NCBI RefSeq assembly: GCF_002198675.1
Contig: NZ_MWLL01000116.1
Coordinates: forward strand, 41,362-75,611
Direction: 5' to 3'
DNA: 34,250 bases
Source of the DNA: Kineosporia sp. R_H_3
Lineage (GTDB): Bacteria; Actinomycetota; Actinomycetes; Actinomycetales; Kineosporiaceae
Position numbers and translations under genes: made by a program. The notes under the pieces were generated by a model, which ran no database searches, was not told the DNA's origin, and saw only the letters and a program-made list of their open reading frames with translations. Shown here piece by piece: positions 16,235-24,140 of the stretch (the stretch's first letter is position 1; each line of letters begins with the position of its first letter).

Positions 16235-16891
16235 GTGTTCGAGCGCTTCACCCAGCAGGCCCGAGAGGCCGTCGTCCGCGCCCAGGACGTGGCCCGCCGT
16301 CTGGACCACCCCGCGATCGGCACCTCGCACCTGCTCCTGGCCCTGCTCACCAACGACGACGCGACGGCCCGGCTCCTGCGCGAGCGCGGGGTCACCGAGG
16401 AGGACGCCGAGCGCGCGCTGCGCCGGGTGCTCCGCCGGGACCCGATCGCCCCGGCCGGCGGTCCCGCGCCCGACGAGGACGCCGCGGCGCTCGCCGCCCT
16501 GGGCTTCGACCTCGACCGGATCCGGGCCGCCGTCGAGGCCGCCTTCGGCCCGGGTGCGCTCGAGGCCGCGCCGCCGGAGCCGGCCCCGCGCGGGCTGCGG
16601 CGGCTCGTGCGGCGGTCGCGCCGCCCCGGCGAGCCCGAGGTCGTCCTGCTGCGCGGTCCGGGCGGCGCGGGTCGCGGGCACATCCCGTTCGGCCGCGACG
16701 CGAAGAAGGCGCTCGAGCTCTCCCTGCGCGAGGCGCTGCGCCTCGGCGACGGCTTCATCGGCACCGAGCACGTGCTCCTCGGCCTGCTCCGCGGCGGCGA
16801 CACGGTCGCCGTCGGGATCCTCGTCGAGCTCGGGGTCGAGACCGCCGGGCTGCGCCGGGCCGTCGAGGAGCGCCGCCGCCGCTCCGCCTGA
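16235..16891 (+). CDS. Stand-alone Clp N-terminal domain protein
   Basis: A 218-residue protein made of the two helical halves of the Clp N-domain with no AAA+ ATPase: residues 1-66 (MFERFTQQAREAVVRAQDVAR, IGTSHLLLALL) and about 150-215 (DAKKALELSLREALRLGD, IGTEHVLLGLLRGGD). The halves, normally adjacent in ClpC, are separated by about 80 residues with an acidic/Ala part and an Arg-rich stretch (RGLRRLVRRSRRP). GTG at 16235 has AGGAGGA 4 bases upstream. It lies 65 bases after the HTH gene and is probably co-transcribed. Since ClpS and other adaptors dock on this domain, the protein could compete with ClpC for adaptors or substrates; this is inference, strengthened by clpS lying divergently next door. 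Confidence 0.9.
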   Translation: MFERFTQQAREAVVRAQDVARRLDHPAIGTSHLLLALLTNDDATARLLRERGVTEEDAERALRRVLRRDPIAPAGGPAPDEDAAALAALGFDLDRIRAAVEAAFGPGALEAAPPEPAPRGLRRLVRRSRRPGEPEVVLLRGPGGAGRGHIPFGRDAKKALELSLREALRLGDGFIGTEHVLLGLLRGGDTVAVGILVELGVETAGLRRAVEERRRRSA

Positions 16892-16927
16892 CCCGTCCGG
16901 CCCGAGGCGGTCCGCGGGGGCACGCCC

Positions 16928-16933
16928 TACGCT
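16928..16933 (+). promoter_or_regulatory. -10 element of leaderless pncB promoter
   Basis: TACGCT, 8 bases before the pncB GTG; no ribosome binding site follows. No clear -35. Confidence 0.5.
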
Positions 16934-16941
16934 TGCCGATC

Positions 16942-18276
16942 GTGACCCCCGCGCGCGCCCAGGCCCACACGTCGGCTGCCGTCGCCTCCACGGCGCTGCT
17001 CACCGACCACTACGAGCTGACGATGCTCGAGGCCGCGCTGCGCAGCGGTGACGCGCAGCGCCGGTGCGTCTTCGAGGTCTTCGCCCGCCGGCTGCCCGAG
17101 GGCCGCCGCTACGGCGTCGTCGCCGGCACCGGCCGGCTCCTGGAGGCCCTGCAGCGCTTCGTCTTCGAGGACGACGAGCTCGTCGCGCTCGAGGAGGCCG
17201 GCGTCGTCGGCGCGGAGACGCTGCGGTGGCTGTCGGGCTACCGCTTCACCGGTGACGTGTGGGGCTACGGCGAGGGCGAGACCTACCTGCCCGGCTCGCC
17301 GCTGCTCGTCGTCGAGGGGACGTTCGCCGAAGCGGTCATCCTCGAGACGCTCGTGCTCTCGGTGCTCAACCACGACTGCGCCATCGCGGCGGCGGCGAGC
17401 CGGATGACGACCGCCGCGCACGGCCGGCCCTGCCTGGAGATGGGGTCGCGCCGCACCCACGAGGAGTCCGCGGTCGCCGCGGCTCGGGCCGCCTACGTCG
17501 CTGGGTTCGCCGGCACGAGCAACCTCGAGGCCGGCCGGCGCTACGACATCCCGACCATCGGCACCGCCGCGCACGCGTTCACGCTGCTCTACGACGACGA
17601 GCGCGCCGCCTTCACGGCCCAGGTCGCGAGCCTGGGCACCGGGACGACGCTCCTCGTCGACACCTACGACGTCATGGCCGGCGTGCGGACGGCGGTCGAG
17701 GTCGCCGGCACCGGGCTCGGCGCCGTCCGGCTCGACTCCGGCGACCTGCTCGAGCTCGCGACGTCGGTCCGCACGCTGCTCGACGAGCTCGGCGCGACGA
17801 AGACCCGGATCGTCGTCACGAGCGACCTCGACGAGTACGCGATCGCCGCGCTCGCGGCCGCCCCGGTCGACTCCTACGGCGTCGGCACGTCGCTCGTGAC
17901 CGGCTCGGGCGCCCCGGCGGCCGGGCTGGTCTACAAGCTCGTCGCCCGCGAGGGGGCCGACGGCCGGATGGTCGGGGTCGCCAAGCGCAGCCCCGACAAG
18001 GCGAGCGTCGGCGGGCGCAAGTGGGCGATGCGGCGCCGGAGCGCGGACGGCGTCGCGCAGGCCGAGGTCGTCGGGATCGGGCACGAGCCGGTCGACGACG
18101 GCGACGACCGGATGCTCCTGCTCCCCCTCGTCGAGCACGGCACCCCGGTGGGCACCGAGCCGCTCGCGGCGGCCCGGGACCGGCACGCCGCCTCGCTCGC
18201 GGAGCTGCCCGCGACGGCCCGCCAGCTCTCGCGCGGCGAGCCGGCGATCCCGACCCTGCTCGAGCAGCGGTACTGA
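16942..18276 (+). CDS. pncB: Nicotinate phosphoribosyltransferase
   Basis: A 444-residue cytosolic enzyme joining nicotinate and PRPP to give nicotinate mononucleotide, the first committed step of NAD salvage (Preiss-Handler route). Signatures: LLTDHYELTMLEAAL near the N-terminus, VFEVFARRLPEGRRYGV, EMGSRRTHEESA, the IGTAAHAFTLLY box whose histidine matches the site phosphorylated during catalysis, VRLDSGDLLEL and SYGVGTSLVTGS. GTG at 16942 is preferred to a TTG three codons earlier because of the TACGCT box. pncA follows 25 bases downstream with its own promoter; together they convert nicotinamide to NaMN. Confidence 0.96.
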   Translation: MTPARAQAHTSAAVASTALLTDHYELTMLEAALRSGDAQRRCVFEVFARRLPEGRRYGVVAGTGRLLEALQRFVFEDDELVALEEAGVVGAETLRWLSGYRFTGDVWGYGEGETYLPGSPLLVVEGTFAEAVILETLVLSVLNHDCAIAAAASRMTTAAHGRPCLEMGSRRTHEESAVAAARAAYVAGFAGTSNLEAGRRYDIPTIGTAAHAFTLLYDDERAAFTAQVASLGTGTTLLVDTYDVMAGVRTAVEVAGTGLGAVRLDSGDLLELATSVRTLLDELGATKTRIVVTSDLDEYAIAALAAAPVDSYGVGTSLVTGSGAPAAGLVYKLVAREGADGRMVGVAKRSPDKASVGGRKWAMRRRSADGVAQAEVVGIGHEPVDDGDDRMLLLPLVEHGTPVGTEPLAAARDRHAASLAELPATARQLSRGEPAIPTLLEQRY

Positions 18277-18289
18277 CCGGCGCGCTCGG

Positions 18290-18295
18290 TAGGCT
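18290..18295 (+). promoter_or_regulatory. -10 element of leaderless pncA promoter
   Basis: TAGGCT, 6 bases before the pncA GTG, in the 25-base pncB-pncA gap. No ribosome binding site is present. Confidence 0.6.
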
Positions 18296-18301
18296 GGCGC
18301 G

Positions 18302-18892
18302 GTGACCAGAGCGCTCATCGTCGTCGACGTCCAGAACGACTTCTGCGAGGGCGGCTCGCTGCCCGTCGCCGGCGGTGCGGGCGTCGCGGCCGCGATCAGT
18401 GCGTACGTCGCGGGGCACCGCGCCGAGTACTCGACCGTCGTCGCGACGAAGGACTACCACGTCGACCCGGGCGCCCACTTCGCCGCGGAGCCGGACTACG
18501 TCGACTCCTGGCCGGCGCACTGCGTCGTCGGGACCGCGGGCTCGGACCCGCACCCCGCCTTCGACACCAGCGGGGTGGACGCGTGGTTCACCAAGGGCGA
18601 GACCGCCGCCGCGTACTCCGGGTTCGAGGGCGCCGCCGACCTCGGCGACGCCCGGGTCGGCCTGGCCGAGTACCTGCGCGGGCGCGGGGTCGCCGCCGTC
18701 GACGTCGTCGGCATCGCGACCGACCACTGCGTCCGGGCGACCGCGCTCGACGCCGTCGCGAACGGCTTCGCCACCCGCGTGCTCCTCGACCTCACCGCCG
18801 GGGTCGCACCGGCGACGACGGACGCCGCGCTCACCCAGCTCTCCGACGCCGGCGCCGAGCTCGTCGGCGAGCCGGTCGTCGCCGGTCGCTGA
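18302..18892 (+). CDS. pncA: Nicotinamidase (isochorismatase fold)
   Basis: A 196-residue amidase converting nicotinamide to nicotinate, feeding pncB just upstream. By alignment with mycobacterial PncA, the catalytic triad is Asp9 (VVDVQNDF), Lys98 (FTKGE) and Cys143 (ATDHCVR); the metal site is Asp51, His53, His59 (KDYHVDPGAHF) and His73. All are intact. GTG at 18302 follows a TAGGCT box and begins the family sequence TRALIVVDVQNDF. A full-length active enzyme of this kind is what activates pyrazinamide in mycobacteria. Confidence 0.97.
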   Translation: MTRALIVVDVQNDFCEGGSLPVAGGAGVAAAISAYVAGHRAEYSTVVATKDYHVDPGAHFAAEPDYVDSWPAHCVVGTAGSDPHPAFDTSGVDAWFTKGETAAAYSGFEGAADLGDARVGLAEYLRGRGVAAVDVVGIATDHCVRATALDAVANGFATRVLLDLTAGVAPATTDAALTQLSDAGAELVGEPVVAGR

Positions 18893-18915
18893 CCGGCCGC
18901 CCGACCGACCGTCGA

Positions 18916-18921
18916 TAGGGT
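18916..18921 (+). promoter_or_regulatory. -10 element of leaderless promoter for the 286-residue gene
   Basis: TAGGGT, 7 bases before the ATG at 18929, with no ribosome binding site between. Confidence 0.55.
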
Positions 18922-18928
18922 CGGCGGC

Positions 18929-19789
18929 ATGCCCGCGGACCGCTCCCCCGACAGCACCGACACCCCCGGCAGCCCCGGCACCGCCACGCCGCCGGTCGAC
19001 CTCGCGCTCCTCGAGGCGGTCCTCGCGGACACCTCGGGCCCGGCGGCCCACGCGGCCCACCGGCTCGCGGACCACGCCGACCTCGTCGGCCCGCTCGTGC
19101 TGCGGGCCAGCGCGCTCGAGGAGTTCCGCGCGGCGCTGCCGGACGGCGTCCGTGACCTGCAGGTGCACCTCGTCGCCGACGCGAGCGACGAGCGCGACGG
19201 TCTGACGAACCTGCGCGAGGCCCGCAACGGGCTCTTCGACGAGGACCGCGTCGAGGTCGTCGGCGTCCAGCTCGCGCTCCCCCGCGAGGCCGACCCGGCC
19301 GCGGCCGCGGCGGTGCTGCTCGACATCCTCGACTTCAGCGCCCCGGCGTGGATCCAGGTGCCGCTCGTCGAGGGCTGGCCGGCGGCGCTCGACGTCGTCG
19401 CCGAGGACGGCACCGAGAACGTCGCGGTCGACGTCGCCTCCCCCGCCGCGGACCTCGCCGCGTTCGTCCGGCACGCCGTCGACCTCGGGGTCGCCTTCCG
19501 GGTGACCGGTGCGCCGGGCGCGCTCGCCGGCTCGGTCCGCGACCCGGGCGCGGGGCACGAGGTGCCCGGGCTGCTCAACCTGCTGCTCGCCGTCCGGGCC
19601 GCGACGGACGGGGCGGACGCCGGCGCCGTCGAGGCCCTGCTCACCGCGACCGGGTCGGCGGCGCTGGCGGCCGACCTGCGGACGACGACACCCGCCCAGG
19701 CCGCGGCGGTGCGCTCCGCGCTCGTGTCCGTGGACACCCCGGACGTCGGCGAGGTCGTCCTCGACCTTCAGGCGCTCGGTCTGGTCTGA
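18929..19789 (+). CDS. Hypothetical protein
   Basis: A 286-residue soluble protein that I do not recognise. Residues 1-22 are a Ser/Pro/Thr/Gly-rich tail; the rest is Ala/Val/Leu/Asp-rich with alternating helices and strands and no signal peptide or membrane helix. Segments that look structured include LQVHLVADASDERDG, DRVEVVGVQLALPRE, PAWIQVPLVEGWPAAL, DLGVAFRVTG and a helical C-terminal part. It has no obvious catalytic motif. Codon use is like its neighbours. ATG at 18929 follows a TAGGGT box. It is next to pncA, but the separate promoter argues against a shared unit. Confidence 0.8.
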   Translation: MPADRSPDSTDTPGSPGTATPPVDLALLEAVLADTSGPAAHAAHRLADHADLVGPLVLRASALEEFRAALPDGVRDLQVHLVADASDERDGLTNLREARNGLFDEDRVEVVGVQLALPREADPAAAAAVLLDILDFSAPAWIQVPLVEGWPAALDVVAEDGTENVAVDVASPAADLAAFVRHAVDLGVAFRVTGAPGALAGSVRDPGAGHEVPGLLNLLLAVRAATDGADAGAVEALLTATGSAALAADLRTTTPAQAAAVRSALVSVDTPDVGEVVLDLQALGLV

Positions 19790-19810
19790 GCCCCGGGTCA
19801 GCTGCCGGGC

Positions 19811-19860
19811 CAGCGGCCGGAGGTCAGCGGCCGGAGCTCAGCGGCCGGAGCTCAGCGGCT
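19811..19860. repeat. 14-bp tandem repeat between two convergent genes
   Basis: Three full copies and a partial copy of a 14-base unit (CAGCGGCCGGAGCT; the first copy has GGT at its end). The array covers the stop codon of the minus-strand RDD gene and lies in the 62-base gap to the plus-strand gene ending at 19789. Its self-complementary parts (CGGCCG, GAGCTC) could fold and serve as a two-way transcription barrier. Confidence 0.7.
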
Positions 19861-20682
19861 GCGGACGACGACGGTGTTCCCCGCCTTGTCGTGCAACGCC
19901 TGGCGGCGCGGGTCCCACAGCAGCCACACGCTGTCGAGCAGCCAGTACAGGCCGCCGACGTACGGCACGACCTGGACGCCCTCGCGCGTGACCCAGCGGG
20001 CGAGCGCCTGGGTCCACGTCGGGCGACCCTCGCGGTCCCAGCCGCGCACCCGCACGCCGGCGGCGAGCTTGCCGACGGTCGCGCCCTTGAAGCGGACGAG
20101 CAGCACCGTGTAGAGCCCGCTGACGAGCAGGGAGACGATCTGGAACCCGACGAGCCGGGAGGTGAGCTCGGGGTCGGCGAGCATGTCGCGGAACATCGTC
20201 ACGACGTCGACCCGGGCGCCGCCGGCCGCCGAGGCGTCGAGCTTGTCCTGCAGCTCGGAGACGAACGGCAGGAGGAACGGCAGCCCGACGACCGCCGACA
20301 CGGTCGAGGTGATGAGGTAGTCGAGGAAGCGCGCGACGAGGCGCACCCCCGGTGCCGCGAGCGGGACGCCGTCCGGCGTCGTGGGGCCGGCGAACGGCAT
20401 CGGCCGCCACTGCGCGTAGGGCCCCTGGCCGGGCGGGCCGTACCCCTGCGCCGGGTCCTGCTCGTACCCCTGCCCGTAGCCCTGCTCGTAGCCCTGCCGG
20501 CCGGGGCCCGGGGTGCCGTAGGACGGTGCCGGGGCCGGGCGCGCGGACCGGCCGGCCGGTGCGGGCCGCTCCGGGCCCGGGCGCGTCACGTGGCTCCACT
20601 CGCCGCCGTCCCACCAGCGCTCGCGCGCGGGGTCGGCGGAGTCGGTGTACCAGCCGGGCGGACGGGAGGGGCTCACGGTCAT
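19852..20682 (-). CDS. RDD family membrane protein with DUF2510 domain
   Basis: A 276-residue protein. Residues 7-35 are a DUF2510 module (PPGWYTDSADPARERWWDGGEW), then a Pro/Gly-rich linker with Tyr-Glu-Gln-Gly repeats (65-82), then an RDD domain from about 112: VRLVARFLDYLITSTVSAVVGLPFLL, a second helix (GFQIVSLLVSGLYTVLL), GKLAAGVRV and the C-terminal DPRRQALHDKAGNTVVV. DUF2510 is common in front of membrane domains in actinomycetes. RDD proteins are small membrane proteins, some linked to ion exchange; the role here is unknown. ATG at 20682 has a GTGAGG 6 bases upstream. Confidence 0.9.
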   Translation of the reverse strand: MTVSPSRPPGWYTDSADPARERWWDGGEWSHVTRPGPERPAPAGRSARPAPAPSYGTPGPGRQGYEQGYGQGYEQDPAQGYGPPGQGPYAQWRPMPFAGPTTPDGVPLAAPGVRLVARFLDYLITSTVSAVVGLPFLLPFVSELQDKLDASAAGGARVDVVTMFRDMLADPELTSRLVGFQIVSLLVSGLYTVLLVRFKGATVGKLAAGVRVRGWDREGRPTWTQALARWVTREGVQVVPYVGGLYWLLDSVWLLWDPRRQALHDKAGNTVVVRSR

Positions 20683-20745
20683 AGCGTGCCTCACCCGGGG
20701 GCCGGTTCCGTACCGAAGGGCAGGGACGACCCGCCGGACGGCGGC

Positions 20746-22530
20746 TCAGGCCTCCGCGCGCAGCACGGCGGCCGCGGCCGTCTCGTCGTCCGGCGGGAGC
20801 TGGACGACGAGCGTCGGCCCCTCCGGGTCCTGCGGGGACCACGCGGACCGCACGAGGTTGCGCCCACCGCGCTTGGCCGCGTAGAGCGCCGCGTCGGCCC
20901 GGTGCAGGACGGCGTCGAGGTCCGAGACGTCGCCGCTCGCGACGCCCGCGCTCACCGTGAGCCGGAGCCCGGTCCGGACGCCGGCCCAGGGGTGCTCCTC
21001 GATCCGCTGCCGCAGCCGGTTGGCCGCCTCGACGCCGAGCGCGGTCGAGCCGCCGGGCAGGACGACGATGAACTCCTCGCCGCCCCAGCGGGCGACGTGG
21101 TCCACGGCCCGGACGCCGCGGCCGAGCAGCGTCGCGACCTCCCGGAGCACCTCGTCGCCGACGACGTGCCCGTAGCGGTCGTTGACCTCCTTGAAGTGGT
21201 CCACGTCGACGAGCACGAGGCAGGCCGTGCCGGACTCCGGCAGCTGGTCGAGGAAGCGCTCCATCGAGCGGCGGTTCGCCAGCCCGGTGAGCGGGTCCTG
21301 CTCGGCGGTGCGCATGAGGTCGGCCGCGCGGGCCTCGAGGTCGCGCCGCTCGCCCTCGGCGCCGGCCCGGGACCACAGCTGCCCGACGAACGTCGCGATC
21401 TGCCGCCGGTGCCGGGCCCAGGACCGCTCGCCGACGAGCCGGGCGTCCGCCAGGGCGCCCTGCAGGTCGCCGACCGCCTCCCGGACGAGCGAGCGCAGCT
21501 CGACGGCGCTCATGTGCTCGGCGACGTCGTAGTCCTCGCCGCCGACCTCGATCGCGGCGTCGAGCTCGGCGAGCGCCTCGCGGTGCCGGCCGAGCAGGTG
21601 CAGGCAGCGGCCGCGGACGAGGTGCAGGGCACCGGCCTGGCCGCGGCACGGCGGGTCACCGGCGGCGCTGCGCGCCGCCTCGAGCAGGGGCCAGGCCTGC
21701 ACGGCCCGGCCGCGCTCGCAGAGGACGTCGGCGAGCAGCCGCGGCGCGTCGACGAGGCGGGCCGCGGCCGGCTCGGCCTCGGCGACGAGCCGGGCGGCGA
21801 GCCCCTCGGCACGGGAGAGCAGCCCTTCCCGGGCCGCCCCTGCCAGCCCCGGGCTCAGCTCCCGCTCGAGGTGGCGGGCCTGGTGGACGAGCGCCTCGGC
21901 CGCGTTGTACGTCGCGATCGACCAGCGCTGCCGGTCACCGACGAGCAGCATGTGGGCGATCGCGTGCTCGTAGAACTCGACCGCGCGCCCGTAGTCGAAG
22001 AGCTGGTAGCAGAGCATCCCGAGCGCGTTGGCGAGCCGGGCCTCGGCGAGCGGGTCGGCCGGGGCCTGGGCCAGGGCGTCGAACGCCAGCAGCGCCCGGA
22101 CGGCGTTCTCCAGGGCGGTCGCCACGTCGTCGACCTGCGCGGCACCGGTCGCGGCGGCGGCGTAGCTCGTCGCGGCCCGGAGGACGTCGCCGTGCGCCTC
22201 GTAGAGCCGGGCGGCCTCGACGGCGTCGGCGTGGGACGCCGCGGCATGGCTGCGGTCGGGGGCCACGAGGTAGGAGCGGACGATGGCCCGGCACTCCAGG
22301 ACGCGCGCCCGGTCGAGGTCGGCGAGGTCGCCGCGCAGGAGCCGGTCGACGTGCCCGAGCCACTCCTGGGTCGAGGCCAGGTCGCTGTCGAGCGGTGCCC
22401 GGTCGACGAGGTCGTCGACCCGGGCCGCCAGACCCGCGCGGGCGGCCGTGAGGTGGACCGGACCCGGGTCGTCCGGGGTGGAGGGCGCGCCGGCGTCCGG
22501 GCGGGCGGTGCCCGCCGAGGGCTCGGCCAT
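20746..22530 (-). CDS. Cytosolic diguanylate cyclase with helical repeat sensor region
   Basis: A 594-residue protein without membrane helices. Residues 30-400 are all-helical with TPR-like pairs (for example AEARLANALGMLCYQLFDYGRAVEFYEHAI and GRCLHLLGRHREALAELDAAI), a layout used for protein contact. The C-terminal GGDEF domain (about 415-570) begins DPLTGLANRRSMERFL, contains DVDHFKEVNDRYGH and the active site GGEEF (483-487), and has an intact RxxD inhibitory site (Arg474-Asp477) five residues ahead. It should make cyclic di-GMP from two GTP with product inhibition. ATG at 22530 has TAGGAGG 4 bases upstream. A TACGCT -10 candidate lies at 22632-22627. The 148-base gap in front holds no gene. 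Confidence 0.93.
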   Translation of the reverse strand: MAEPSAGTARPDAGAPSTPDDPGPVHLTAARAGLAARVDDLVDRAPLDSDLASTQEWLGHVDRLLRGDLADLDRARVLECRAIVRSYLVAPDRSHAAASHADAVEAARLYEAHGDVLRAATSYAAAATGAAQVDDVATALENAVRALLAFDALAQAPADPLAEARLANALGMLCYQLFDYGRAVEFYEHAIAHMLLVGDRQRWSIATYNAAEALVHQARHLERELSPGLAGAAREGLLSRAEGLAARLVAEAEPAAARLVDAPRLLADVLCERGRAVQAWPLLEAARSAAGDPPCRGQAGALHLVRGRCLHLLGRHREALAELDAAIEVGGEDYDVAEHMSAVELRSLVREAVGDLQGALADARLVGERSWARHRRQIATFVGQLWSRAGAEGERRDLEARAADLMRTAEQDPLTGLANRRSMERFLDQLPESGTACLVLVDVDHFKEVNDRYGHVVGDEVLREVATLLGRGVRAVDHVARWGGEEFIVVLPGGSTALGVEAANRLRQRIEEHPWAGVRTGLRLTVSAGVASGDVSDLDAVLHRADAALYAAKRGGRNLVRSAWSPQDPEGPTLVVQLPPDDETAAAAVLRAEA

Positions 22531-22678
22531 GCGACCTCCTACCGGTGACTCCGGGGACCCCCGAGTGGGCCGACGGACATCTCCCCCGGTCCCGAGGAGC
22601 ACACGGCAGTGGACCGGTCAGCACAGAGCGTAGACGACTGAGAACGCAAAGTCGCCGATCGACGCGGCGCCGAGGAGG

Positions 22679-23893
22679 TCAGAAGGCGACGTGCAGCGCC
22701 TTCGAGAGCACGAGCGCAGCGGCACCCCGCAGGGTCGCGACGTCGTCCGCCGTCCCGAGGACGACCCGGGTCGGGCCGCCGGGGTGGGCGAACGCCCGCT
22801 CCCGCGCGGCGACCTCGACGGCGGCCCGGAACGGCTCGCCGGCACCGGCCGGGTCCCCGTGGAGGATGAAGAGGCCGACCCCGAGCACCTGCTGGAGGTT
22901 GGCGATGCCGAGCGCGACGTCCTCGGTGTAGCCGGCGAGCACCCGGCCCGCCGCGGCGTCGCGGGACGCGAGGGCCACGAGCCCGGCGAGGTCGAGCGTC
23001 GCGGCCCCGGGCAGGCCCGCCGCGGCGGCCGCGGCGTGCAGCGCGTGCCGGTTCGCGAGCATCTCCCAGCAGCCGCGCCGGCCGCACCGGCAGACAGGAC
23101 CGTCGCGGTCGACGACCGCGTGGCCGACCTCGCCGCCGGCGCCGCGCGCGCCGCGGTGCAGCGCGCCGTCGAAGATGAACCCGGCGCCGATCCCGGCCCC
23201 GACGTACACGGAGGCGAACGAGGACTCGCCACGGCCCGCCCCGAAGAGCAGGTCGCCGAGCGCCTGCGCCCGGGTGTCCTGGTCCAGGTGGGCCGGCACG
23301 CCGGTGTCGGCCTGCACGACCTGCGCCAGCGGCAGACCGTCGAGCACCGGCGCCAGCCCGGCCCGGACGACGACGCCGGCCTCGGTGTCGACCATCCCGC
23401 CGACCGCGATCCCGATGCCGTGCAGGGCCACCCCGGCCCGGGCCATCGTCCTGCGCATCGCGGTGGTGATCCGCCGGGTGACCCCGTCGGCGTCCACGTC
23501 GGCCGGGAAGGACGACGACGTCACGGCCGTCACCCGGCCGCCCGCCGTGACGACGGCGGTCTTGACGCCCTGCGGCAGCACGAGCATCGCCCCGACCGGC
23601 CACCCGTTGTCGGAGAACCACAGCGGGCGCGCCGGCTTGCCGCCCTGGACGCCGCTCGCGAGGGGCTCGAGCTCCTCGAGGAGCCCGTCGTCGAGGAGCG
23701 GGGTGACGATCTGACCGATGGTCGCGCGGGTCGACCCGGTGAGCCGGGCGAGCTCGGGGCGCGGCAGCGGGCCGTTCGCGTAGAGGGTCTTGAGCACACG
23801 GGCACGGTTGAGCTCACCGGCCAGCGAGGCGGAGACCATCGCCGAGGCCCGGGGCGGGCGGCGGGGCGGTGCGGACGGGGTGGACGTGCCCAC
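22679..23893 (-). CDS. ROK family transcriptional regulator of the GlcNAc operon
   Basis: A 404-residue NagC/XylR-type regulator. A winged helix-turn-helix (about 20-80: LNRARVLKTLYANGPLPRPELARLTGSTRATIGQIVTPLLDDGLLEE) precedes a ROK sugar-kinase-like domain with the zinc motif CRCGRRGCWE and the loops VYVGAGIGAGFIFDG and GAGGEVGH. The kinase phosphate loop is not of the DxGGTK form, as expected for a regulator. GTG at 23893 has GAAGGGA 5 bases upstream. It diverges from the sugar operon at 24141, so it probably represses that operon until a GlcNAc-derived ligand binds. It is transcribed apart from the cyclase gene 148 bases downstream. Confidence 0.92.
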   Translation of the reverse strand: MGTSTPSAPPRRPPRASAMVSASLAGELNRARVLKTLYANGPLPRPELARLTGSTRATIGQIVTPLLDDGLLEELEPLASGVQGGKPARPLWFSDNGWPVGAMLVLPQGVKTAVVTAGGRVTAVTSSSFPADVDADGVTRRITTAMRRTMARAGVALHGIGIAVGGMVDTEAGVVVRAGLAPVLDGLPLAQVVQADTGVPAHLDQDTRAQALGDLLFGAGRGESSFASVYVGAGIGAGFIFDGALHRGARGAGGEVGHAVVDRDGPVCRCGRRGCWEMLANRHALHAAAAAAGLPGAATLDLAGLVALASRDAAAGRVLAGYTEDVALGIANLQQVLGVGLFILHGDPAGAGEPFRAAVEVAARERAFAHPGGPTRVVLGTADDVATLRGAAALVLSKALHVAF

Positions 23894-23926
23894 GCGGGTC
23901 CCTTCTCGACGTCGGGCGGCCCGTCG

Positions 23927-23953
23927 ATCGTACGGGCGTGCACGGTTTGTCAA
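23927..23953 (-). promoter_or_regulatory. Candidate promoter of the ROK regulator gene
   Basis: On the minus strand a perfect TTGACA (23953-23948) is followed by 15 bases and TACGAT (23932-23927). The spacer is shorter than the usual 17, so the -10 assignment is uncertain. The start codon is 34 bases further on. Confidence 0.4.
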
Positions 23954-24029
23954 CGACTCATCCGATCCTAAGCGCCGATCCGGCGTTCTGACACCCCGCC
24001 ACTGACCACGGATCGACCCGAAAATCGTT

Positions 24030-24044
24030 GTAAACGCTTGCGTT
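24030..24044. promoter_or_regulatory. Candidate operator in the ROK regulator/sugar operon intergenic region
   Basis: The 247-base gap between the divergent genes carries a perfect inverted repeat AACGC-TT-GCGTT (24033-24044) inside TGTAAACGCTTGCG, which also resembles half of a LacI-family site. A related string, GTTTGTCAACGA, lies on the plus strand at 23945-23956 and GTTTACAACGA on the minus strand around 24036-24026, giving two similar sites about 80 bp apart in the gap. Such paired sites would suit control by the ROK protein or a LacI-type regulator encoded elsewhere. Confidence 0.4.
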
Positions 24045-24140
24045 GCGGATCGGTAACACCCTTGACCGCTCTTCGGTTCGTATGCGAGTCTCACAAACTA
24101 TCCCCACCCCACCGACGCTCGTTCCCCCAAGGAGAGTCGA

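Noticed and set aside
19348-22548. A 1066-residue plus-strand open frame opposite the RDD and GGDEF genes
   Set aside because: Length reflects the lack of stops in GC-rich DNA; the minus strand carries two clear protein families with good ribosome binding sites.
22531-22678. Sigma-28-like promoter in front of the second cyclase gene
   Set aside because: No GCCGATAA-like box is present in this gap on the minus strand; only a weak TACGCT was found.
24062-24086. TTGACC and TATGCG as a promoter for the sugar operon
   Set aside because: The spacing is only 13 bases, too short for a normal sigma factor; no better -10 could be fixed by eye.
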